Shown: positions 15,713-23,954, numbered from the stretch's first letter. The stretch is DNA of 64,000 nucleotides from Nocardioides sp. URHA0020 (GCF_000620705.1 NZ_JIAR01000025.1:193501-257500); one strand, 5' to 3'. A program made the numbers and translations. Notes: generated by a model from the letters alone, not told the origin.

Positions 15713-16630
15713 TCACTCCCCGGTGAGCTTCTCCTTGGCCTTGCTCATGAGGTTCTCCGCACCCTGGACGAGTCCGCCGGCGGCGTTGCCGGGCTTGCCG
15801 GGGCCCTTGCTCCCGTCGTACGTCGCGAAGAGCAGCGGGTCGGGCGCCGGGATCTCCTGGATGTCGTCGCGGAGCGGGCGGCCCTGCTCGAAGCGGATCT
15901 CCTCGTTGCCGATGAGCGTCGTCCCCTGGGCCCAGCGGCCCTCGCCTGCGGTGCTGCCCTCGTGGAAGCTGTAGTAGGTGCGCGCCGCCTCGTGGTTCTC
16001 CTCGTCCTTGAGCGAGTCCTCGATGCCATCGGTGAAGCCGTCCTCGATCAGCTGCTCGATGCCCAGCAGCCACTGCTGCTGGTGGAACGTGTCCCGCGCC
16101 AGGTTGAACTGGAGTGTCTCCTTGACGCCCGGGTCGTCGGTCATCTGGTAGACCCGCGCGGTCTGGAGGCGGCTCTGCGCCTCGGCCGCGACGTTGTGCC
16201 GGAAGTCGGCCAGCAGGTTGCCGCTCGCGACGATGTAGCCACCGTTCCAGGGCACGCCCTGGCTGTTGGTCGGCATCGCCGCTCCACCGGTCACGATCGC
16301 GTGCTGCACGTTCTGGCCGCCGAGCACCGCGGCCAGGGCCGGGTTCGCGGTGGCCGCGGCCGCCTGCGTCTCCGACGGCGCTCCCTCGAGCAGCCGCGCC
16401 ATCAGCGTCACCAGCATCTCGACGTGGCCGATCTCCTCGGTGCCGATGTCGTAGATCATGTCCTTGTACTTGCCGGGCATCCGGCAGTTCCACCCCTGCC
16501 AGAGGTACTGCATCATCACGGTCATCTCACCGAACTGACCGCCGACGAGCTCCTGCAGCTTGGCCGCGAAGAGGGCGTCGGGCCGTTCGGGGCGGACGTC
16601 GAACTGCAGCTCCTTGGTGTGCCTGTACAT
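15713..16630 (-). CDS. Manganese catalase
   Basis: 305 aa, ATG at 16630 with AAGGAGG about 6 nt upstream. The ferritin-like four-helix core has LQELVGGQFGEMTVMMQYLWQGWNC near 22-46, EEIGHVEMLVTLMARLL near 62-80, and a third/fourth helix pair with ARDTFHQQQWLLGIEQL near 180. Glu and His in these motifs ligate the dimanganese centre that dismutates hydrogen peroxide without heme. The C-terminal stretch (NLMSKAKEKLTGE) is a short amphipathic tail. First gene of an operon with the metal exporter. Confidence 0.92.
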   Translation of the reverse strand: MYRHTKELQFDVRPERPDALFAAKLQELVGGQFGEMTVMMQYLWQGWNCRMPGKYKDMIYDIGTEEIGHVEMLVTLMARLLEGAPSETQAAAATANPALAAVLGGQNVQHAIVTGGAAMPTNSQGVPWNGGYIVASGNLLADFRHNVAAEAQSRLQTARVYQMTDDPGVKETLQFNLARDTFHQQQWLLGIEQLIEDGFTDGIEDSLKDEENHEAARTYYSFHEGSTAGEGRWAQGTTLIGNEEIRFEQGRPLRDDIQEIPAPDPLLFATYDGSKGPGKPGNAAGGLVQGAENLMSKAKEKLTGE

Positions 16631-16738
16631 CTCGGACCTCCTTGTGGCGAGGCGTCGGTCGCCTCGTGACCCGGGACGTTTCAGCAGCTGCGTCTCGTCG
16701 GCGTGGAGCAGGTGCACCAGCCGTCGTAGGACCTGACG

Positions 16739-16775
16739 TGACACCGGCGTCACACCGGCGTCACACCGGCGTCAC
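16739..16775. repeat. Three-and-a-half direct repeats, 11-bp period (possible SARP operator)
   Basis: TGACACCGGCG (16739-16749), TCACACCGGCG twice (16750-16760, 16761-16771), then TCAC. The 11-bp spacing matches one helical turn, as in binding sites of SARP regulators, and the array lies between the divergent catalase and SARP-like genes, about 100 bp from each start. Confidence 0.6.
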
Positions 16776-16869
16776 GCGCCCGACGGGGTCGTCGCCGCGC
16801 GATCGGTCCTCGGAAGGCATGGCGGCACGGCTGGGGGGAACCGACGCCGACGGGGAGAGGAGGTACCGG

Positions 16870-17610
16870 ATGTTCCCTTCCAGCCGGCTCGGGCTGCTGG
16901 GCGAGTTCAACCTGTCCCTCGAGGGCGAGCGGCAGGACCTGTGGTTGACGGCCCAGCGCCTCCTGGCCCTCCTCGCGGTGGTGCACCGCACCAAGCGGGC
17001 GCGCCGAGCGACGGTCGCCGAGCGGCTCTGGCCGGACGCGCCCCCGGGCCGGGCCGGCTCCAGCCTGCGGTCGGTCCTGTGGCGTCTCCCGCGACCCCGC
17101 GGTCGGGCCCTGGTGATCGGCAACGCGACCGAGGTCTGGCTCTCGACGGACCTGAAGGTCGACCTGTGGGAGGCCGAGGAGCACGCTCAGCTGCTCCGAA
17201 CGACGGACCCGCAGGCCCTGCCCGACCACCGCGCAGACCTCGCACTCTTCCGCGACGACCTGCTGCCCGAGTGGGAGGAGTCCTGGCTCGTGGCCGAGCG
17301 GGAGGCCTACCGGCAGAAGCGGCTGCACGCCCTGGAGCGCACGGCCGGGCTGCTGTGCGAGCGCGGGCTCTACACCGATGCCCTGGATGCCGGCCTCGGC
17401 GCCGTCCAGTCCGAGCCGCTGCGCGAGACCGCGCACCGCAGCGTGATCGCGGTCCACCTGGCCGAGGGCAACCACGCCGAGGCGCTGCGCCAGTACGACG
17501 GCTACCGGCGGCTGCTCGCCGACGAGCTCGGCCTCCGGCCCTCCGCCGGGATCCGCACGCTGATCGCCCCCCTGCTCGGTCGGCCCGTCGACCTGCGTTC
17601 GCCCGACTAG
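16870..17610 (+). CDS. SARP-like transcriptional regulator (winged helix + BTAD)
   Basis: 246 aa from an ATG at 16870 with GGAGG 6 nt upstream; an in-frame ATG at 16819 is possible. Residues about 8-95 form an OmpR-type winged helix (TAQRLLALLAVVHRTKRARRATVAERLWP to SSLRSVLWRLPRP). Residues about 100-240 form the bacterial transcriptional activator domain (LFRDDLLPEWEESWLVAEREAYRQKRL, ending LLADELGLRPSAGIRTL). It lacks ATPase and TPR extensions, so it is a small SARP. It is divergent from the manganese catalase with an 11-bp-period repeat between them. Confidence 0.82.
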   Translation: MFPSSRLGLLGEFNLSLEGERQDLWLTAQRLLALLAVVHRTKRARRATVAERLWPDAPPGRAGSSLRSVLWRLPRPRGRALVIGNATEVWLSTDLKVDLWEAEEHAQLLRTTDPQALPDHRADLALFRDDLLPEWEESWLVAEREAYRQKRLHALERTAGLLCERGLYTDALDAGLGAVQSEPLRETAHRSVIAVHLAEGNHAEALRQYDGYRRLLADELGLRPSAGIRTLIAPLLGRPVDLRSPD

Positions 17611-17641
17611 GTGGACTCGGTCGATTGGCACCCCCCGACAG

Positions 17642-17666
17642 GAATGCCTGCGGCGAGCGCGGATAC
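17642..17666 (+). promoter_or_regulatory. Candidate SigB/SigF-type promoter of the 17.7-19.5 kb envelope operon
   Basis: GAAT (17642-17645), 15 nt, GGATAC (17661-17666), 34 nt before the ATG at 17701. It rules out the longer frame starting at 17611, which would begin upstream of the promoter. Confidence 0.52.
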
Positions 17667-17700
17667 CGAATCCGTCACCACCACAGACATGGGAGGCACC

Positions 17701-18429
17701 ATGACCACCAGCGCGGGCCCGACCGAACGGGCACAACACGCGGCGTCGACCGCCGCGGACGAGGGACGCAACGTCGCTGCCACCGCCAAGGAGCAGGCCC
17801 AGCACGTGGCGGCCACCGCCAAGGGCCAGGCACAGAGCGTGGCGCACGAGGCGCTCGACCAGGTCACCGGCCAGCTCGGCCAGCAGGCGAGCGGCCAGCG
17901 CGACCGCCTCGTCGACACGCTGCGGAGCCTGGGCGACGACCTGGAGCAGATGGCTTCCGGCGCCGGCCCCGGCTTCGCGACCGACGCCGCCCGGGAGGTG
18001 GCCGATCGCGCCCGCAGCCTCGGGTCCTCGCTGGAGGGCCGTGAGCCGGGCCAGCTGCTGGACGACGTGCGCGACTTCGCACGCAGGCGACCGGGAGTGT
18101 TCCTGCTGGGCGCGCTCGCGGCCGGCGTCGTCGCGGGCCGCCTGGTCCGCGGAGCCGGCGAGGGCGTCGCCGCCGCGGCTGCCGCCGAGTCCGCCGGCAC
18201 CGGCACCGGCACCGCAGCCTCGGCCCAGCCGCCCGCCGTCGGGACGGCCGCGGGGGAACCGCTCCCGTCGTCGACGGAGCCTGCTTCGCTCGCCGGGGTG
18301 ACCACGACGCCGGCGCCGGCGTACCCGCCGATCACCGAGCCCGGACCGGACGCGTTCCAGTACGACGACGCGCTCGGCACCAACGCCGCGGGCTACGGCC
18401 AGCGGCCCACGCAGGAGAGCCAGCCGTGA
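17701..18429 (+). CDS. Stress-associated envelope protein, Ala/Gln-rich with one membrane segment
   Basis: 242 aa, ATG at 17701 with GGGAGG about 5 nt upstream. The N-terminal half is an Ala/Gln-rich amphipathic helical repeat (AAT/AKEQAQHVAATAKGQAQ), resembling LEA-like or CsbD-like sequences. Near residues 130-155 a hydrophobic helix (GVFLLGALAAGVVAGRLVRGAG) anchors it, and the C-terminal 80 residues are Pro/Thr-rich and disordered. I do not recognise a named family. It heads a three-gene operon coupled to the holin-like gene by a 4-bp overlap. Confidence 0.65.
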   Translation: MTTSAGPTERAQHAASTAADEGRNVAATAKEQAQHVAATAKGQAQSVAHEALDQVTGQLGQQASGQRDRLVDTLRSLGDDLEQMASGAGPGFATDAAREVADRARSLGSSLEGREPGQLLDDVRDFARRRPGVFLLGALAAGVVAGRLVRGAGEGVAAAAAAESAGTGTGTAASAQPPAVGTAAGEPLPSSTEPASLAGVTTTPAPAYPPITEPGPDAFQYDDALGTNAAGYGQRPTQESQP

Positions 18430-18902
18430 GCACCTCCCGCCCGGACGACGTCGACCCGATGCTCGGCACACCGTCAGCGGCGCCCCTGCCGCCGACCCCG
18501 CCGATCCCCTCGGCGGCTACCACGGACCAGCGCAGCGTCGGAGACATCGTCAGCGACATCGCCCAGGACCTCAGCCAGCTCCTCAAGCAGGAGCTCGAGC
18601 TCGCGAAGACCGAGCTGAAGGAGGAGGCGACCAAGGCCGGCAAGGGCGCCGGCCTGCTGGGCGGCGCCGGAGTGGCGGGACACCTGGTCCTGCTCTTCCT
18701 GTCGCTGACCATCGTGTTCCTGCTCGACAACTGGATGCCGATCGAGGTCGCGGCCCTGATCGTCACCGCCCTCTGGGCGGTGGTCGCAGCCGCGCTCGCC
18801 CTGACCGGCAAGAAGTCACTCCAGGCAACCAACCCCCAGCTGCCCCGGACGCAGCACACACTCAAGGAGGATGCGGCATGGGCCAGAGCACAGAAGAACT
18901 GA
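18426..18902 (+). CDS. Phage-holin-3_6 (DUF1469) family membrane protein
   Basis: 158 aa from a GTG overlapping the previous stop by 4 bp. It has a typical SVGDIVSDIAQDLSQLLKQELELAKTEL amphipathic helix followed by two hydrophobic helices (VAGHLVLLFLSLTIVFLLDNW and VAALIVTALWAVVAAALALTG). The Pfam name refers to distant holin similarity; no lysis genes are near, so a phage origin is not implied. A paralogue lies at 22979-23413 in the second envelope cluster. Confidence 0.8.
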   Translation: MSTSRPDDVDPMLGTPSAAPLPPTPPIPSAATTDQRSVGDIVSDIAQDLSQLLKQELELAKTELKEEATKAGKGAGLLGGAGVAGHLVLLFLSLTIVFLLDNWMPIEVAALIVTALWAVVAAALALTGKKSLQATNPQLPRTQHTLKEDAAWARAQKN

Positions 18903-19471
18903 GCGGAGAGATCGCCGGCACCCGGCAGTCCCTGGCGTCCGACCTGGACGCCCTGCAGGACCGGGTCAGCCCCAGCGCCATCGTCGAGCGCCGCAAGCAG
19001 GCGGCCAAGGGAAAGGTGAGCGGGATGAGGGACGGCATCAAGGACCGGGTCATGGGCACGGCGCACAGTGCCAAGGACGGCGTCACCGGCTCCGCGCGCG
19101 GCGCCTCGAGCACCGCGCACGGCGCCGTCGAGGGCACGCAGGACCGCGTCCACGACACCATCCAGGGGTCACCTCTCGGCGCCGGACTCGTGGCCTTCGG
19201 GGCCGGCATGGTGCTGGCAGCGCTGATGCCGGTCACCGAGAAGGAGACCCGCGCCGGCGCCCAGCTCGTCGACACCGCTCGTGAGCACGCCCAGCCGCTG
19301 GCCGAGCACGCCCGTGCCACTGGTCAGGAGGTCACCCAGCACCTCGCAGAGTCGGTCTCCCAGGCGACCGCCGAGGTCAAGGGAGCTGCGGCGGAGGGAG
19401 CCGAGCAGGTGCGCTCCGAGGGCCAGTCGGCTGCCCAGTCGGTCCAGTCCGAGGTGAAGAGCGGCGACTGA
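18878..19471 (+). CDS. DUF3618 family protein with long helical tail
   Basis: 197 aa, ATG at 18878, GGAGG upstream, overlapping the previous gene by 25 bp. The N-terminal 35 residues (STEELSGEIAGTRQSLASDLDALQDRVSP) are the DUF3618 signature. One hydrophobic helix near residue 105 (SPLGAGLVAFGAGMVLAALMP) is followed by a charged, Ala-rich coiled-coil-like tail of 70 residues. DUF3618 proteins are envelope-associated and of unknown function. A shorter paralogue is at 22512-22889. Confidence 0.78.
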   Translation: MGQSTEELSGEIAGTRQSLASDLDALQDRVSPSAIVERRKQAAKGKVSGMRDGIKDRVMGTAHSAKDGVTGSARGASSTAHGAVEGTQDRVHDTIQGSPLGAGLVAFGAGMVLAALMPVTEKETRAGAQLVDTAREHAQPLAEHARATGQEVTQHLAESVSQATAEVKGAAAEGAEQVRSEGQSAAQSVQSEVKSGD

Positions 19472-19481
19472 TCCGGGCGAC

Positions 19482-19506
19482 GTTTGCCGGGCCGACGCCC
19501 GGGAAC
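19482..19506 (+). promoter_or_regulatory. Candidate SigB/SigF-type promoter of the PLP decarboxylase gene
   Basis: GTTT (19482-19485), 15 nt, GGGAAC (19501-19506), 8 nt before the ATG at 19515. The minus-10 differs from GGGTAC at one base. Confidence 0.42.
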
Positions 19507-19514
19507 CGCTGGCC

Positions 19515-20990
19515 ATGGATCACTCCCGCGCGCCCGTGCTCGACGCCCTCGCGGCCTTCCGTCACCGCGGTGACGTCGTGTACGGGCCACCCGGCCACCG
19601 GCAGGGTCGGGGGGTGGACTCCCGCACGCTCACCATCCTGGGCGAGGGAGTCTTCTCCTCCGACGTGCTGATGCTGAACGGTCTCGACGACCGACGCCAG
19701 TCCGAGGGCGTCCTGGAGGATGCCCAGTCCCTGATGGCCGACGCCGTCGGCGCCGAGCACGCCTTCTTCTCCACGTGCGGCAGTTCGCTGTCGGTGAAGT
19801 CGGCGATGCTGGCCGTCGCCGGGCCCGGTGAGAAGCTGCTGATCTCCCGCAACGCCCACAAGTCGGTCATCTCCGGGGTCATCGTCAACGGCACGGTGCC
19901 GATCTGGGTGCACCCGAAGTTCGACGCCGGTCGGCATCTGGCCCATCCCCCGGAGCCCGCTGACGTGCGCCGGGCCCTGGAGGCGCATCCGGACGCGAAG
20001 GGCATGCTGCTGATCACCCCGACCGACTGGGGCTCGTGCGCGGACGTGCGCGGCGTCGCCGCGGTGTGCCACGAGTTCGACGTGCCGCTGATCGTCGACG
20101 AGGCGTGGGGTGCCCACCTCCCCTTCCACGACCAGCTGCCGGCATGGGGCATGAACGCCGACGCCGACCTGGTCGTCACCAGCGTGCACAAGATGGGCGG
20201 CGCCATCGAGCAGAGCTCGGTCTTCCACCTCCAGGGCGGTCGGGTCGACCCGACCGTCCTGAAGCAGCGCGAGGACCTCCTGGGCACCACCAGCGCCTCC
20301 AGCCTCGTCTACGCCTCGCTCGACGGGTGGCGGCGCCACATGGTCGAGCACGGCCACGAGCTGATGGCCCGCACGATCGGGCTCGCGCAGGACGCCCGCT
20401 CCCGGCTCGGCGCCCTGGACGGCATCAGCGTGATGGGCGCCGAGGTGGTCGACGAGGGGTACGCCCACGAGACCGACCCGCTGGTGCTCACCATCGACGT
20501 CCGGGGACTCGGCATCACCGGCTACCAGGCGGCCGAGCTGGCCCGGACGCGCCACCACGTCGACTTCGGGGCCGCGGACTCCTTCCGGCTCAACGCCCGG
20601 TTGACGCACGCCGACGACCAGACGTCGGTCGACGTGCTCGTCAGCACGGTCGAGGCGCTGCGGGTCGACGCCCGAGGCCTGGGACCGTCGGGCAGCGTCG
20701 ACCTGCCCGATCAGCACGGACTGGAGCTGGAGACCGCGATGCGGCCACGCGACGCCTTCTTCGCCGCGGCCGAGCAGGTCGACGCGTCCGAGGCCGTGGG
20801 CCGCGTCGCCGCCGAGCTCGTCACGCCGTACCCCCCGGGCGTGCCCGTCCTCACGCCCGGTGAGGTCATCACGGCGCAGGCCGTCGAGTACCTGCAGACG
20901 GGGGTCAAGGCCGGGATGCTCATCGCGGAGTCGGCCGACACCACGATGGGGAGCTTCCGGGTCGTCGCCAGCGACGCCGTCCGGTCCTGA
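19515..20990 (+). CDS. Orn/Lys/Arg decarboxylase-family PLP enzyme
   Basis: 491 aa, ATG at 19515. A fold-type I PLP enzyme: FFSTCGSSLSVKSAMLAVAGPGEK near residue 83, the aspartate that binds the pyridine nitrogen in VPLIVDEAWGAH near 195, and the Schiff-base lysine at about residue 226 in VTSVHKMGG. The C-terminal domain ends TPYPPGVPVLTPGEVIT, diagnostic for the family. It would decarboxylate ornithine, lysine or arginine to a polyamine. No wing domain is present, as in the short Gram-positive forms. A strong hairpin follows. Confidence 0.85.
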   Translation: MDHSRAPVLDALAAFRHRGDVVYGPPGHRQGRGVDSRTLTILGEGVFSSDVLMLNGLDDRRQSEGVLEDAQSLMADAVGAEHAFFSTCGSSLSVKSAMLAVAGPGEKLLISRNAHKSVISGVIVNGTVPIWVHPKFDAGRHLAHPPEPADVRRALEAHPDAKGMLLITPTDWGSCADVRGVAAVCHEFDVPLIVDEAWGAHLPFHDQLPAWGMNADADLVVTSVHKMGGAIEQSSVFHLQGGRVDPTVLKQREDLLGTTSASSLVYASLDGWRRHMVEHGHELMARTIGLAQDARSRLGALDGISVMGAEVVDEGYAHETDPLVLTIDVRGLGITGYQAAELARTRHHVDFGAADSFRLNARLTHADDQTSVDVLVSTVEALRVDARGLGPSGSVDLPDQHGLELETAMRPRDAFFAAAEQVDASEAVGRVAAELVTPYPPGVPVLTPGEVITAQAVEYLQTGVKAGMLIAESADTTMGSFRVVASDAVRS

Positions 20991-21000
20991 GCTGACGCCG

Positions 21001-21031
21001 CGCAGGCTCCGACCACCGGTCGGAGCCTGCG
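21001..21031 (+). terminator. Terminator hairpin after the PLP decarboxylase
   Basis: Perfect 13-bp inverted repeat CGCAGGCTCCGAC / GTCGGAGCCTGCG with a 5-nt loop, 10 nt after the stop. It also lies between two convergent genes and could work both ways. Confidence 0.75.
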
Positions 21032-21070
21032 AGCTCGCTGAGGGATGCCCAGCGCGTGGACGTGGACGAG

Positions 21071-21367
21071 CTAGTCGCCCGGCCATTCGCCGGTCCACCG
21101 CTCGAAGAGGCGGGCGCCACCGCGGTTGATGAGTGCGCGGACGATGGTGAAGATGGCGCCCTGCACGGCAGCAGCGATGAGGATCTTCCGGAGCCGGTAC
21201 TCCGACTCGAGGGGCTTGGGCGGGTCCTCCGGACTCTCGGGATCCAGCTGCTTCCAGACCCGCTGGAAGATCTGTCCCGCGATCAGCCCGCCCAGGAGGC
21301 TCGCGATGAGCCCCCAGGGTCGGTACAGGATCTTCGCGGACTTGCTCGACTGCTTCTCGGACTTCAT
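21071..21367 (-). CDS. DUF4235 family membrane protein
   Basis: 98 aa, ATG at 21367, overlapping the YihY gene stop by 4 bp. A short charged start precedes ILYRPWGLIASLLGGLIAGQIFQRVW, then DPESPEDP and a second hydrophobic helix (RKILIAAAVQGAIFTIVRALINRGG), all typical of DUF4235. Two membrane helices are predicted. Function unknown. Last gene of the YihY operon. Confidence 0.82.
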   Translation of the reverse strand: MKSEKQSSKSAKILYRPWGLIASLLGGLIAGQIFQRVWKQLDPESPEDPPKPLESEYRLRKILIAAAVQGAIFTIVRALINRGGARLFERWTGEWPGD

Positions 21368-22512
21368 CTGCCACCTCGCTCGTGTTGGCCGGACCGGTTG
21401 TCGGAGTGGTCGGAGCGGTCGGGATCGTCGTCGCGACCGTGGGTCAGGCGGAGCCGGCGGCCACGCTCGATGTCCGTGCGCTCCTTCTCGGCGGCCTTGT
21501 CGCTCTTGCGGGTGTCACGCGCGGGGAGCTGGATGACCTCCTCCGCCGGCATGCCCGCCTGGAGCTGGCGACCGCGCTCCAGCTCCGCGTCCAGCTCGGC
21601 GCCGAAGAGCAGCGCCAGGTTGGTGATCCACAACCACAGCAGGAACACGATGACGCCGGCCAGCGACCCGTAGGTCTTGTTGTAGCTGGCGAAGTTGGCG
21701 ACGTAGAACCCGAAGAGGGCCGAGGCGACGACCCAGGTGAGGATGGCGACGAGGGCGCCGACGCTGATCCACCGGAACTTGGGCTGCTTGACGTTCGGCG
21801 TCGCGTAGTACAGCAACGCGACGATGAGGACCACCACGGCGAGCAGGACGGGCCACTTGGCGATGTTCCACACAGTCACGACGGTGGAGCCCAGCCCGAT
21901 GGCGTTCCCGACGGCCGTGGCGGCCGGCCCGGTGAGGACGAGCCCGATCGCGACCACGGCGGTGAGGACGACGGTGATGAGAGTGACCACCAGCATCGTC
22001 GGACGCAGCTTCCAGATCGGCCGACCCTCGTCGACCTCGTACACCCGGTTCATCCCGCGCCCGAAGGCGCCGACGTACCCGGAGGCGGACCACAGGGCCG
22101 TGGCGAGTCCGACGATGAGCGCCAGGCCGGAGTTCTGGGCCTTGCTGAGCTGGGTCAGGGTCGGCTCCAGGGTGTCCGCGGCGCTGGCGGCGCCCACGTC
22201 TCGCAGGATGCCGAGCAGCGTGTCGACGGTGCTCGGGCCCTGGCCGACGAGGCTGACCAGCGACAGGATGGCGATGGCGGCCGGGAACAGCGCGAGGACC
22301 GAGTAGTACGTCAGCGCGGCCGCGAGGTCGGTGCACTGGTCGTCGGAGAACTCGCGCACGGTCTTGCGCGCGACGTAGAGCCACGACCGCTTCCTCAGGT
22401 CTCCCGGTGAGTCCGGCTTGTCCGCGTGCCCGGACGGCGGCGTGTCCCGGGTCCCGGCGTCGGTCCCGCGGTCACGGACGTCGACATCGGAGCCGCTCCC
22501 CCGCCCGAACAT
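21364..22512 (-). CDS. YihY/BrkB family inner-membrane protein
   Basis: 382 aa, ATG at 22512 within an ATGA overlap with the preceding DUF3618 stop. The family core is visible: residues 75-95 (DLAAALTYYSVLALFPAAIAILSLVSL), then FGRGMNRVYEVDEGRP, and helices up to YYATPNVKQPKFRWIS and SYNKTYGSLAGVIVFLLWLWITNLALLFGAELDAELER. About six membrane helices. The C-terminal 50 residues are Asp/Arg-rich. Despite older names (RNase BN, virulence factor BrkB), the role is not settled. Confidence 0.88.
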   Translation of the reverse strand: MFGRGSGSDVDVRDRGTDAGTRDTPPSGHADKPDSPGDLRKRSWLYVARKTVREFSDDQCTDLAAALTYYSVLALFPAAIAILSLVSLVGQGPSTVDTLLGILRDVGAASAADTLEPTLTQLSKAQNSGLALIVGLATALWSASGYVGAFGRGMNRVYEVDEGRPIWKLRPTMLVVTLITVVLTAVVAIGLVLTGPAATAVGNAIGLGSTVVTVWNIAKWPVLLAVVVLIVALLYYATPNVKQPKFRWISVGALVAILTWVVASALFGFYVANFASYNKTYGSLAGVIVFLLWLWITNLALLFGAELDAELERGRQLQAGMPAEEVIQLPARDTRKSDKAAEKERTDIERGRRLRLTHGRDDDPDRSDHSDNRSGQHERGGR

Positions 22513-22889
22513 CAGCGCCGCCTCCGCGGCCGCCGGGTGGCGTTGTTGCGACGCCACAGGGCGAGCACGATGACCGCCAGGACCGCGGCGAGCGTGCCGC
22601 CACCGATGCCGAGCGTCGTCGGGGTCGGCTTGCCCTCGTCGTCGGTGGCCCGGTCCTGGAGCCGCCGCAGCTGCGCCGTCGCGTCGTCCTTGGTGTCCGC
22701 GAGGCTGTTGCGGACCCGGGTCTTCACGTCGAGCTTGGCGGTGAGCTGGTCGACGGTGTCGGCCAGGTCGGCGCGAGTGCGCTCGATGTCGGCCTGGACC
22801 TCCGCGAGCTCCGGCTTCGCCTCCTCAGCGGGTGCGCTGCCGTCGTCCTGGTGGGTCCGGGCGCTGTGGGCGGTGTCGTTCGTGGCCAT
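22512..22889 (-). CDS. DUF3618 family protein, short form
   Basis: 125 aa, ATG at 22889 with GGGAGG 8 nt upstream. The DUF3618 segment is PELAEVQADIERTRADLADTVDQLTAKLDVKTRV near residues 27-60, followed by a charged linker and one C-terminal hydrophobic helix (GIGGGTLAAVLAVIVLALWRR). It overlaps the YihY start by 1 bp (ATGA). It is a paralogue of the DUF3618 gene at 18878-19471. Confidence 0.82.
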   Translation of the reverse strand: MATNDTAHSARTHQDDGSAPAEEAKPELAEVQADIERTRADLADTVDQLTAKLDVKTRVRNSLADTKDDATAQLRRLQDRATDDEGKPTPTTLGIGGGTLAAVLAVIVLALWRRNNATRRPRRRR

Positions 22890-22978
22890 GTGGTGGCCTC
22901 CCTCGATGCTGTGAACGGTGCATGGAATGGCGTGGTGGCCGACGTGGAGGTGAGTCCGGACGCCGGACGTTCCGCTGG

Positions 22979-23413
22979 TCAGCGGTTGCGGGCCTGCTTG
23001 ACCGCGTCCACGTCCTGCTTGATGCTCTCGACGGCCCGCTCGGGGACCGGCGGTGCCGCTGCGGCGACGCGCTTCTTGCCGATCAGGGCGGCGATGCCGG
23101 CGACGACGAGAAGCACCACGCCGACGATGAGGGCGGCCAGCCAGGCGGGCATCGCGAGCGCGAGGGCCAGGATGGCCGTGGTGATCAGCACGCCCAGGCC
23201 GTAGAGGGCGATGACGCCGGCGCCCCCGAGCAGCCCGGCGCCGACGCCGGCCTTCTTGGCCTTGCCACTGACCTCGAGCTGCGCGAGCCGGAGCTCGTCG
23301 CGCACCAGCCGTGACACGTCCTGCGAGAGGCGCGACACCAGGTCGCCGGTCGAGTCCGTCTCGGTGCGTGCGCCGGCGGCGGTCCGGGCACCCGCGTCCG
23401 CGTTGTGGCTCAC
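22979..23413 (-). CDS. Phage-holin-3_6 (DUF1469) family membrane protein
   Basis: 144 aa, GTG at 23413, overlapping the stop of the 23410-23766 gene by 4 bp. The amphipathic helix DLVSRLSQDVSRLVRDELRLAQLEV is followed by two hydrophobic helices (GVIALYGLGVLITTAILALALAMP and LAALIVGVVLLVVAGIAALIG). It is a paralogue of 18426-18902, with the same KAKKAGVGAGLLGGAGV-type linker. An 89-bp gap separates it from the DUF3618 gene. Confidence 0.82.
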   Translation of the reverse strand: MSHNADAGARTAAGARTETDSTGDLVSRLSQDVSRLVRDELRLAQLEVSGKAKKAGVGAGLLGGAGVIALYGLGVLITTAILALALAMPAWLAALIVGVVLLVVAGIAALIGKKRVAAAAPPVPERAVESIKQDVDAVKQARNR

Positions 23414-23766
23414 GGCAGGTTCCCCGCGCTGGTGGCGACCGGATCCGTCGCCGCGGGGGACACGGTGCCGGCGTACCCGTGCGTGCCTGCACCGGCCGTC
23501 CCGTCACCGTCGGAGGTGGACGTGGACGACACCTTCTCCTTGACCGCCGATCCGGCCTGGCCGACCTTGTCCTTCGCGAGCTGGCCGGCCTGCCCCGCCT
23601 TCTCCTGCGCGACCTGCTGCGCCTGTCCCGCCTTCTCCTGGACCCGCGGGTTGTTCCACACCTGCTGCGCCTTCTGCGCGATCTGCTCGTAGCGCTCACG
23701 GCCCGAACGCGCGCCGAGGACGTAGCCGGCTCCCAACCCGATGAGGAATGACACCTTGCTGACCAT
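23410..23766 (-). CDS. YtxH-like membrane-anchored protein
   Basis: 118 aa, ATG at 23766. A single N-terminal hydrophobic segment (VSFLIGLGAGYVLGARSGRERYEQIAQKAQQVW) has the glycine-rich YtxH-type anchor. A repetitive helical region follows, built on KAGQAxQxA units (EKAGQAQQVAQEKAGQAGQLAKDKVGQAG), then a Ser/Thr-rich end. It heads the minus-strand envelope operon. LEA-like repeats suggest a stress role. Confidence 0.7.
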   Translation of the reverse strand: MVSKVSFLIGLGAGYVLGARSGRERYEQIAQKAQQVWNNPRVQEKAGQAQQVAQEKAGQAGQLAKDKVGQAGSAVKEKVSSTSTSDGDGTAGAGTHGYAGTVSPAATDPVATSAGNLP

Positions 23767-23954
23767 CTGGCCCTCCCAAGAACGTGCGGCTCACGTCGGC
23801 GGGCCGCTCCCATGCGACCGCCTTACGGCGTAAACCGGATTGCGTGCTCGGTGCCCATGGCCCCTGGCCTCCATGCGGGTGGGCGTCGAGGATTTCTCCG
23901 TCGGCGGGGCGCCTCGTTCTTCTACGCTCGTAGGCTTGGCCGCGAGGAGGCCCG

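Noticed and set aside
18426..23413. Prophage remnant suggested by phage-holin-family proteins
   Set aside because: DUF1469 proteins are common chromosomal envelope proteins. No integrase, capsid, terminase or lysin genes are present.
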